Assembly (NCBI GenBank): GCA_051654865.1
Contig: JBOFYV010000056.1
Coordinates: 1-5,135 of the forward strand
Source of the DNA: JBOFOR01 sp051654865
GTDB lineage: Bacteria; Bacillota; Clostridia; Peptostreptococcales; Peptostreptococcaceae
Direction: 5' to 3'
DNA: 5,135 bases
Shown: in pieces, positions 1 through 5,135 of the stretch
How positions within the stretch are numbered: position 1 is the stretch's first letter
Layout: each line of letters opens with the position of its first letter
Position numbers and translations under genes: made by a program
The notes under the pieces: generated by a model
The model's database searches: none
Seen by the model: the letters and a program-made list of their open reading frames with translations, nothing else
Told to the model about the DNA's origin: nothing

Positions 1-614
1 ATATTTCCTACATTAGAGGGCAAGATTAACTTAGTTAAAATTTGATATTTATTGGCTCCAAAACTTTTCAACATCTGAACCTTTTCTTCTTCTACATTAA
101 TAAAATAATTATACGCTGATAAAATTGTAGTAACTACAGAAATAGTAATTGCAATAACCACAATTCCTCTTATTCCTGCTCCTGCCCATACAATTAAAAT
201 AGGTGCCAATGCAGTTTTAGGTAGTGCATTTAATACGACTAAAAAGGGATCACATATTTTAGCAAATTTTTTTGACCACCATAATGCAATAGCTATCAAA
301 ATCCCTAGTACAGTCCCTATAGTAAATCCTAACACTGTTTCCCATACAGAAATCCCTATATGAGTAAATAAACTTCCATCCTTTAAATACTCCAAAAATA
401 ATTTCCATATCGCTGATGGACTACTAAGCAAAAAAGTATTAACTATACCCATTCTAGCTAATACTTCCCAACCTGCTATAAATACAACTATCAAAAACAT
501 CTGCCAAAATAAAATGCTCCTTTTATTTTTTTGTTTTTCTCTTAGGAATTTTGTATATCCTTCAGATTGTTTTTTTATATCAATATCTCTATTTTTTACT
601 TTATTGTTGACCAT
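1..614 (-). CDS. ABC transporter permease, SsuC/TauC-like (nitrate/sulfonate/taurine family), 3' end cut by window edge
   Basis: This is the membrane-spanning subunit of an ABC importer, acting in the cytoplasmic membrane with the ATPase encoded just upstream. I translated 204 codons from the ATG at 614-612; the frame stays open to base 1. Family members are usually about 250-265 residues, so roughly 50-60 C-terminal residues are missing. Residues 1-33 are a charged, Lys-rich cytoplasmic tail. Hydrophobic segments lie near 34-53, 88-111, 124-145 and 149-170. The segment NALPKTALAPILIVW (129-143) matches the family's conserved core. The coupling 'EAA' loop that docks on the ATPase is visible at about 175-200 (EEEKVQMLKSFGANKY, then LILPS). 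The start is set by a good Shine-Dalgarno inside the ATPase gene, and the two genes overlap by 14 nt, so translation is probably coupled. The substrate is not determined: sulfonates, taurine, nitrate, thiamine precursors and riboflavin-type substrates all occur in this family. Confidence 0.93.
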   Translation of the reverse strand, partial: MVNNKVKNRDIDIKKQSEGYTKFLREKQKNKRSILFWQMFLIVVFIAGWEVLARMGIVNTFLLSSPSAIWKLFLEYLKDGSLFTHIGISVWETVLGFTIGTVLGILIAIALWWSKKFAKICDPFLVVLNALPKTALAPILIVWAGAGIRGIVVIAITISVVTTILSAYNYFINVEEEKVQMLKSFGANKYQILTKLILPSNVGN

Positions 615-1353
615 TTATATCAAGCTCCTTCCATAACCTATCAAAATAATCTTTAAACTCAGGTGCTTTTCTTGCTATCAAGGGTGTTTTTTCTCCATTT
701 ATAGTCAACTTGATCTCATAAGTTCCTTTGATAGTTGCTGGCCTCTTGGATAATACTGCTACAATGTCTGCCATTGAGATTGCTTCAGATATATCATGTG
801 TTACTAAAATAGCCTCTTTATGTTCTCTCTTTATAATTTTATAAATATCATCACTTACCATTAATCTTGTCTGATAATCTAACGCCGAAAATGGTTCATC
901 TAACAAAAGTATATCCGGATCAGTCGCTAACGTCCTAATCAAAGCAGCGCGCTGCCTCATTCCCCCTGACAACTCCCTCGGATATCTATTTCTAAACTCC
1001 CATAATCCATAAGTCTTAAGTAAATTATCTATCTTTTCCATAGCTTCTGCTGTTACTTTTTTTTGTACTTCTAATCCAATCGTTATATTATCTCTTATTG
1101 TTCTCCACTCTAATAAATGATCCTTCTGAAACATATATCCTATCTTACCTTGAATAATTACTTCTCCCGAGGTAGGCTTAATTAGATCAGTTAGGATATT
1201 TAAAATAGTTGATTTACCACTTCCCGAAGGTCCTACTATCCCTAATATCTTTCCTTTTTCTAATTCTAAATTTAAATTTTGTATAACTACTATTTCTCCC
1301 TCATCCGTATAAAAACTTTTATATATCTCTCTAAGTTCAATTATATTAGCCAT
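601..1353 (-). CDS. ABC transporter ATP-binding protein, SsuB/TauB-like (COG1116-type)
   Basis: This is the cytoplasmic ATPase that powers the import complex formed with the permease encoded next. At 250 residues it is of normal family length. All catalytic motifs are intact: Walker A GPSGSGKST at 41-49, Q-loop glutamine 76 in MFQKDHLLEWRTIRDN, signature LSGGM at 128-132, Walker B ILLLDEP at 148-154, D-loop SALD at 156-159 and switch histidine 186 in VTHD. The LLEWRT stretch after the Q-loop and the C-terminal ARKAPEF...LWKELD tail (227-245) are typical of the nitrate/sulfonate/taurine group. The stretch between the SGEV strand (62-65) and the Q-loop is short, as in some SsuB proteins. The ATG at 1353-1351 is preceded by AAGGGG at 8 nt. 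It is the first gene after the terminator at 1461-1502, so it probably starts its own transcript. The motifs do not reveal the substrate. Confidence 0.95.
   Translation of the reverse strand: MANIIELREIYKSFYTDEGEIVVIQNLNLELEKGKILGIVGPSGSGKSTILNILTDLIKPTSGEVIIQGKIGYMFQKDHLLEWRTIRDNITIGLEVQKKVTAEAMEKIDNLLKTYGLWEFRNRYPRELSGGMRQRAALIRTLATDPDILLLDEPFSALDYQTRLMVSDDIYKIIKREHKEAILVTHDISEAISMADIVAVLSKRPATIKGTYEIKLTINGEKTPLIARKAPEFKDYFDRLWKELDINGQQ
625..632 (-). promoter_or_regulatory. Ribosome binding site for the ABC permease
   Basis: The minus strand reads GGAAGGAG, followed by 10 nt and the ATG at 614-612. The site lies within the last codons of the ATPase gene. It decides the permease start and supports translational coupling across the 14-nt overlap. 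Confidence 0.75.
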
Positions 1354-1460
1354 TTATTACACCCCTTAATTTTCCATTATGACTTACTTTATAATATTAG
1401 TCTTATTACCCGAGAGTGCTTATCCTTTTGTGTTAATTAGTTATAACTCCCTTTTTCCAC
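1354..1460 (-). promoter_or_regulatory. Leader and probable promoter region of the ABC transporter operon
   Basis: This 107-nt AT-rich gap separates the terminator of the upstream operon from the ABC ATPase. Because the terminator should stop most incoming transcripts, a promoter is expected here. I could not identify a convincing -35/-10 pair. TATAAA (within AATATTATAAAG, near 1390-1395) resembles a -10 box but has no good -35 element at 16-18 nt. A perfect 10-bp palindrome, AGTTATAACT, lies at 1439-1448 and could be an operator or chance. I see no TPP, guanidine, cobalamin, SAM, purine or T-box signature. The promoter assignment is inference from gene layout. Confidence 0.35.
1362..1367 (-). 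promoter_or_regulatory. Ribosome binding site for the ABC ATPase
   Basis: The minus strand reads AAGGGG, followed by 8 nt and the ATG at 1353-1351. Spacing is normal and no competing in-frame start has a better site. Confidence 0.65.
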
Positions 1461-1502
1461 AAAAAAAGTCAGCTGTAGTTTTATAACTACAACTGACTTT
1501 TT
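1461..1502 (-). terminator. Rho-independent terminator closing the ykvI / propeller / cvpA block
   Basis: On the minus strand an A-rich left arm (1502-1485) reads AAAAAGTCAGTTGTAGTT, then comes the 4-nt loop ATAA (1484-1481). The right arm AACTACAGCTGAC (1480-1468) follows and runs into seven T (1467-1461). The 13-bp core stem contains one imperfect position, T1492 with G1473. This is a G·U wobble in minus-strand RNA but a C/A mismatch on the plus strand. Both that and the T tract support termination of minus-strand transcription. The hairpin begins inside the TAA stop codon of the CvpA gene (1503-1501), so termination follows directly on the last codon. Confidence 0.92.
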
Positions 1503-2184
1503 AGAAAAATATCTGATTAAGGTAATTTAAAATTAGATTATTATCATATAACCATTTAGCTAGTATACTCTGTCCCAGTATACCTTGAATTTCATTAAAT
1601 GTTGGAAAAATAACTAGAAAGGGAATAAGTAAGTAAATCATCCATACTATTAATGTCCCTTTTGCAATTCCTAACCCAAATCCAGCTACTTTATTGGCTA
1701 AATTAAGCAAGGGTAATTTAGTAAATAAATCTAACGCTCTTATAAAGATCCCTAGTGCAATTCTTACAGCTATCCACACAAAAACAACTGCCATTGCATT
1801 GATACATAAATCTGCAATATATGTACTAATATACTCTACCACATTATTCACATTCATTAATGCATAAATCTCAGGATTATTATTTTGTATCATCTCATTA
1901 GTCATAAACTCTGGTAACCATTTTGTAACTTCTCTTATTATATTGTTTTGAGCTTGTAACCCACCTACTATAGGCATAGCAGAAATATTACTTATATTCC
2001 AATTTTTTATTCCTTCATATATAGGTGTTAATTTTAAAATAAAGCTCATCATAGGGTACACCATAAATGAGATAACTAATGCAACTATATATGCAACCAT
2101 TTGATAGGCTGTTTTAACAAATCCTTTTTTAGCTGCTAACAATCCTATTAGTCCAATAAAAATTATTATTATTATATCTAACAT
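1501..2184 (-). CDS. CvpA-family membrane protein
   Basis: This is a polytopic inner-membrane protein of the CvpA (colicin V production) family. The biochemical role of the family is unsettled in Firmicutes; the name comes from a colicin V export phenotype in E. coli. It has 227 residues. Hydrophobic segments lie near 2-18, 27-50, 122-148 and 166-193, with a polar, probably extracytoplasmic loop at 51-120. Family hallmarks visible are the N-terminal LDIIII...AAKKGFVKTAY region (2-27) and the glycine-rich segment NKVAGFGLGIAKG (164-176). The ATG at 2184-2182 directly follows the TAA stop of the preceding gene with no spacer, and an AAGAGGA ribosome site lies 8 nt upstream. It is the last gene of its block, followed at once by a terminator. 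Family assignment is fairly secure; I infer no specific function. Confidence 0.87.
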   Translation of the reverse strand: MLDIIIIIFIGLIGLLAAKKGFVKTAYQMVAYIVALVISFMVYPMMSFILKLTPIYEGIKNWNISNISAMPIVGGLQAQNNIIREVTKWLPEFMTNEMIQNNNPEIYALMNVNNVVEYISTYIADLCINAMAVVFVWIAVRIALGIFIRALDLFTKLPLLNLANKVAGFGLGIAKGTLIVWMIYLLIPFLVIFPTFNEIQGILGQSILAKWLYDNNLILNYLNQIFF

Positions 2185-3351
2185 TTATCTATTCCTCTTT
2201 GGTTTTAATAACATTACTTTATCTTTACTTATTGCAATAGCCTCATTATTCATATAAACTAATTTGCTTATATCTTGTGATGCTTGGTACTCAAAATATT
2301 GATTACCTAATTTATTATATCCTTTATATTTATTCCCTTCTCCCACTATTACCCCTTTGCCATCTGCATAGAAGTAAGTAATTGTATTTTCAAAAGGAAT
2401 GACTTTGATTTCTTCCCCCTGTTTATTAAATAAATAGAGTGATTCCTTAGCATGTATAGATTTTCCACTTGATAAATCTGTTGCTACCACTGGGAAATAT
2501 CCTCCTATACTTGCTCTTTTATATAGATAAGGATTATATGTAATATATAAATTAGGTATAGTTTTTATTTTTTCACTATCCATTCTATAGAATGTCATAT
2601 ATTTATCACCTACAGCTACCCATTCAGTATCATTGATGAATTCTATTTCATAGATTAAGTTATCCTGTTGTTGCACAGCATATATAATATTATCCATTTT
2701 AGCTGTTTCTGTTTTTTCTAAGCCTATCGCTTCTATCGTAGAAATAACTTTAGTCCCACTCACGCCAAGATAGCTTATTAATAGCATCTTACCATCTGGT
2801 GTTACTTCTGCTGTTATAGGAAATATTCCACTAGTTATATAAGATACCCTTGAAGCAATAAATTCTCCCTTACTATTATATGCAGATACTTGATGACCTT
2901 CTTTTGTTTCTTCTACTAAAGCAATTTCCCCATTTTCATTAATTGAAATATAAATAATGGGATTCTGTGTAACGATTTCTCCCTGTTTTCCCTTATCACT
3001 AAATATAGATACTTTTCTTCCATTTTTACTACCTACTGTAAAATAAGGGTCTCTTTGTTCTACCCATATCGATTCTAAGGTTAATGTGTCTGACCATATC
3101 TCTTGACCATCTAATCCATATGACCTTACTCCATCTGTTGTTACTTGTAAAATTTGATTCTTATTGACCCCTATGTATTTTCCTTTTAAAGGATCCATTT
3201 CAAGTATTGTTTTATCTACTTTTAATTGTACTACTTCACTATTAATCATATTAGATTTAGAGACTACTATTCCTATCACAATCAATATTCCTATTATAGC
3301 TAATGTGATTGTAGCATATTTAGATGTGGATGAATGATTATCTGTGTTCAA
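2185..3351 (-). CDS. Membrane-anchored propeller-like protein of unknown function (DUF5711-like)
   Basis: This 388-residue protein has a short polar N-terminus, one strong hydrophobic segment (about 13-31, ITLAIIGILIVIGIVV) and a long soluble domain (35-388). The segment has no lipobox or clear cleavage site, so it looks like a signal anchor with the domain outside the cell. The soluble part is rich in beta-strand patterns. Turns of one kind recur: YGLDGQEIW (78-86), FSDKGKQGE (117-125), YNSKGEFIA (158-166), LFNKQGEEIK (308-317) and YNKLGNQYFE (345-354). Stretches such as NENGEIALVE (138-147) and TPDGKMLLIS (184-193) lie between them. This resembles a beta-propeller, and the size and context match my recollection of the clostridial DUF5711 group, which I could not check by search. 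The start is TTG at 3351-3349, preceded by AGGAGG at 7 nt. An in-frame TAG lies just upstream and the next internal Met (35) would remove the membrane segment. The gene overlaps ykvI by 14 nt. No enzymatic motif is seen. Confidence 0.75.
   Translation of the reverse strand: MNTDNHSSTSKYATITLAIIGILIVIGIVVSKSNMINSEVVQLKVDKTILEMDPLKGKYIGVNKNQILQVTTDGVRSYGLDGQEIWSDTLTLESIWVEQRDPYFTVGSKNGRKVSIFSDKGKQGEIVTQNPIIYISINENGEIALVEETKEGHQVSAYNSKGEFIASRVSYITSGIFPITAEVTPDGKMLLISYLGVSGTKVISTIEAIGLEKTETAKMDNIIYAVQQQDNLIYEIEFINDTEWVAVGDKYMTFYRMDSEKIKTIPNLYITYNPYLYKRASIGGYFPVVATDLSSGKSIHAKESLYLFNKQGEEIKVIPFENTITYFYADGKGVIVGEGNKYKGYNKLGNQYFEYQASQDISKLVYMNNEAIAISKDKVMLLKPKRNR
2193..2199 (-). promoter_or_regulatory. 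Ribosome binding site for the CvpA-family gene
   Basis: The minus strand reads AAGAGGA, followed by 8 nt and the ATG at 2184-2182. The site lies inside the 3' end of the preceding gene, whose stop codon abuts this start. Termination and re-initiation by the same ribosome are therefore likely. Confidence 0.7.
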
Positions 3352-4408
3352 TACCTTTCCTCCTATGTTCTATTCTCATACATCCATAATACACCATTAT
3401 GAGGAGTATTTCAAAGAGTCCTATATAGCCGAATATAGGAAATACTTTAGAAACAATATTAGAAAACCCCATTTGTGCACCTAAAAACCCTAGTATGCTC
3501 ACACCTATAATAATAGTTCTCTTTTTTATTCTATAGCTTTCTGCTAAATTTTCTACTACCCCATATCCATTTGCTATTGCTGTTGTGTACATAGCTGCTA
3601 GTAAAACAATCATATACACCTTCTTTAATAAATGAGGGTAGTTCATTAGTATGCCTAACATAGGAATTTCCAAAGTGTTAATTTTATTATAATAAATCAA
3701 GGTAGTTAAACCTATACTTAAGCCTAATATACCTAGACCCGTTCCACCTAATATGCCTCCCCATCTAGCAATTTTTCTTTTTTCTAATTGATTATGTAAC
3801 GTACATAAAACAACTATAACTGTAATTGTATTATAACAGACATATAAAATAGCTGATAATATCCAGTTTCTTTGTAACTTAGGGATTACCATAGAAAAAA
3901 CTTCTGTTTCTCTAAAAATAATAATATATCCTCCTAAAATCACACCACCTATACATAAGATAGGTACTAATATACTATTCATTTTTACAAATCCTTTTGT
4001 TCCACTTATAAATGTTATTATACATAGTCCTAACATAATCAGCGCTCCTACGTGGGGAGATAAATTAAATTCTTGTTGCATGATCGCTCCTGCTCCTGCA
4101 AGCATCGTACTAAAGCACACAAACATAAATAAGTTAACTATAATTTCTATGATTTTTCCTAATGAATTTCCCATTATTTCTTTAATCAGTACACTGTAAC
4201 TACTATATTTTTTTTCATAAATAATCTCTAAAATAATAGAGCCCATAATAGCATATAATACTCCTGCCATTATGAGTCCCATTATTCCTTTTTTACCATA
4301 TGAAGTAAAAAACTGTATCATTTCTTGTCCGGAAGCAAATCCTGCTCCTATTACTGTTCCTATATATACGCTTGCAATCTGTAAAACTTTTTTAATACTC
4401 TTATTCAC
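3338..4408 (-). CDS. YkvI-family membrane protein (LeuT-fold-like permease)
   Basis: This is a multi-spanning cytoplasmic-membrane protein of the YkvI type (COG3949), distantly related to amino-acid/cation permeases; no substrate is established that I can name. From the GTG at 4408-4406 it has 356 residues. The first segment carries the family's glycine-rich motif IGAGFASGQEMIQFF (about 20-34), resembling the unwound first helix of LeuT-fold transporters. About ten hydrophobic segments follow, near 41-63, 84-107, 118-134, 144-164, 182-203, 215-236, 263-283, 298-312 and 322-342. I prefer GTG because GGGGGG lies 7 nt before it. A TTG seven codons upstream (4429-4427) has no clear ribosome site. 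The gene lies 63 nt after glgA with no terminator between, and its end overlaps the next gene by 14 nt. It probably opens the ykvI / propeller / cvpA block or continues the glgA transcript. Confidence 0.88.
   Translation of the reverse strand: MNKSIKKVLQIASVYIGTVIGAGFASGQEMIQFFTSYGKKGIMGLIMAGVLYAIMGSIILEIIYEKKYSSYSVLIKEIMGNSLGKIIEIIVNLFMFVCFSTMLAGAGAIMQQEFNLSPHVGALIMLGLCIITFISGTKGFVKMNSILVPILCIGGVILGGYIIIFRETEVFSMVIPKLQRNWILSAILYVCYNTITVIVVLCTLHNQLEKRKIARWGGILGGTGLGILGLSIGLTTLIYYNKINTLEIPMLGILMNYPHLLKKVYMIVLLAAMYTTAIANGYGVVENLAESYRIKKRTIIIGVSILGFLGAQMGFSNIVSKVFPIFGYIGLFEILLIMVYYGCMRIEHRRKGIEHR
3359..3364 (-). promoter_or_regulatory. Strong ribosome binding site deciding a TTG start
   Basis: The minus strand reads AGGAGG, a full Shine-Dalgarno core, 7 nt before the TTG at 3351-3349. 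It lies inside the end of the upstream permease gene, where it encodes the RRK of the C-terminal tail. This site is the main reason to accept the rare TTG start for the propeller-like protein. Confidence 0.85.
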
Positions 4409-4415
4409 CTTATTT

Positions 4416-4421
4416 CCCCCC
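4416..4421 (-). promoter_or_regulatory. Ribosome binding site supporting a GTG start for the YkvI-type gene
   Basis: The minus strand reads GGGGGG, then AAATAAG (7 nt), then the GTG at 4408-4406. It is an atypical all-G Shine-Dalgarno. It lies downstream of the alternative TTG (4429-4427), so it can only serve the GTG start. Confidence 0.6.
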
Positions 4422-4471
4422 GACCTCAATACTCTGTTTCAAGTATATGACAAGCCTTCTAGGGATATGTC

Positions 4472-5135
4472 CTATTTTAGTAGACTTATGTACATTTCTT
4501 TATAAGCTATAGCAGATTCTTTCCATGAATATAATGCATTCATACCATTTATTTGAATTTGCATAAAATCTTCTGGTTGATTATTATAACACTCATTTGC
4601 TTCTTCTATTTTTTTATATAACCAATACCCTGAATAATCTTCAAATTCAAATCCAGTTCCTTCTTTTGTTGTTACATTATAGTGAATAACAGTATCTTTT
4701 AATCCACCTGTTTTTCTTACAATCGGTACTGTCCCATATCTCATAGCCATCAGTTGCCCTAATCCACATGGTTCAAATTCTGAAGGCATTAAAAACACAT
4801 CACATGAAGCATATATTTTTTGTGCAAGTTCTTCATTGAATGTAAGGAAAATCCCCGCTCTTTCGCCGTATACACTTTTAAAGTGTTCAAACATATTTTC
4901 ATACTCTAACTCACCTGTACCCAATAAAACGAATTGTACCCCAAGATCCATAATTTTATCCATTACCCATCTACTTTCAATGGTATGTTTCATTAAATCA
5001 AAACCTTTTTGATCTGTGATTCTTGAAATAATTCCTATCATCATACAGTCTTTTTCTTCTAATCCATACTCTTGTTGAAATCTTCTTTTATTCTCTTTTT
5101 TTAATGCCAATGACTCTACATCATAATTTTGATAA
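4472..5135 (-). CDS. glgA: Glycogen synthase (ADP-glucose type), C-terminal half; 5' end outside window
   Basis: This glycosyltransferase family 5 enzyme transfers glucose from ADP-glucose to the non-reducing end of an alpha-1,4-glucan in the cytoplasm. The frame is open from the window edge; the first full codon is 5134-5132. About 220 residues are visible of the usual ~480, so only the C-terminal GT-B domain is present. The nucleotide-sugar binding motif ISRITDQKG is at about 5029-5003, with the Arg and Lys that correspond to those known in E. coli GlgA. The EFEPCGLGQL motif (about 4780-4751) carries the conserved glutamate, and VRKTGGLKDT (about 4720-4691) carries the KTGGL sugar-nucleotide loop. 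The C-terminal SWKESAIAYKEMY is also typical. No internal start is proposed: the TTG at 5110 sits mid-protein, in the ESLALKKENKRR linker, and is read through as Leu. It ends in TAG, 63 nt before the ykvI GTG. Other glg genes probably lie beyond the window. Confidence 0.95.
   Translation of the reverse strand, partial: YQNYDVESLALKKENKRRFQQEYGLEEKDCMMIGIISRITDQKGFDLMKHTIESRWVMDKIMDLGVQFVLLGTGELEYENMFEHFKSVYGERAGIFLTFNEELAQKIYASCDVFLMPSEFEPCGLGQLMAMRYGTVPIVRKTGGLKDTVIHYNVTTKEGTGFEFEDYSGYWLYKKIEEANECYNNQPEDFMQIQINGMNALYSWKESAIAYKEMYISLLK

Noticed and set aside
1354..1460. Possible riboswitch in the ABC operon leader, suggested by the GGATAAGCACTCTCGGGTAA region
   Set aside because: It lacks the conserved cores of TPP, guanidine, purine, cobalamin, SAM or T-box elements and forms no long paired stem that I can trace.
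3352..3387. Short repeated peptide (RIEHR / GIEHR) at the end of the YkvI-type protein
   Set aside because: The two copies are four or five residues long and overlap the embedded ribosome site of the next gene. Chance and that constraint explain them.
4426..4453. Possible promoter on the minus strand: TTGTCA (4453-4448), 16 nt, TATTGA (4431-4426); or TATACT (4447-4442) as a -10 box
   Set aside because: In the first pair the -10 box matches consensus at only 3 of 6 positions and would start transcription at the ribosome site. The TATACT box has no acceptable -35 element at the right distance.
4272..4505. A 77-codon open frame on the plus strand
   Set aside because: It lies antisense mostly within the 5' part of the YkvI-type gene and the end of glgA. 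It has no plausible ribosome site or recognisable domain, and is best explained as a shadow of the minus-strand coding frame.
5108..5110. TTG at 5110 as the start of a shorter protein
   Set aside because: The frame continues upstream to the window edge with sequence fitting the GlgA linker, so this is an internal leucine codon of a truncated gene, not a start.

Overview
The window comes from a low-G+C genome (about 30% G+C by eye). It is most likely a Firmicute of the class Clostridia. The purine-rich Shine-Dalgarno sites, the TTG and GTG starts, and the YkvI / propeller-like protein / CvpA gene set all fit this. The exact genus cannot be read from the sequence. Every gene supported here lies on the minus strand, so transcription runs from base 5135 toward base 1. 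I see no tRNA, rRNA, CRISPR array, insertion sequence or phage gene.

Layout in the direction of transcription. (1) Bases 5135-4472 hold the C-terminal half of a starch-type glycogen synthase (GlgA); its N-terminal half lies outside the window. (2) After a short gap with no terminator comes a tight three-gene block: a YkvI-type membrane permease (4408-3338), a membrane-anchored propeller-like protein resembling the DUF5711 group (3351-2185), and a CvpA-family membrane protein (2184-1501). The first pair overlaps by 14 nt. In the second pair the TAA stop directly abuts the ATG start. The block closes with a strong Rho-independent hairpin (1502-1461) that begins inside the CvpA stop codon. (3) After about 107 nt of AT-rich leader, a second operon starts. 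It encodes an ABC ATPase of the nitrate/sulfonate/taurine family (1353-601) and its permease (614 to the left edge, truncated), again with a 14-nt overlap.

How the genes may work together. The ATPase and permease are clearly two parts of one importer. Its substrate-binding protein is not in the window and its substrate cannot be named. The ykvI / propeller / cvpA block is almost certainly one transcript with coupled translation, but the joint function of three membrane or membrane-anchored proteins is unknown. It is the most interesting part of the window. The glgA gene may read through into this block, though no metabolic link is evident.

Overall this looks like ordinary chromosomal sequence with one under-described membrane-protein operon. 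I found no convincing evidence of a wholly new system.
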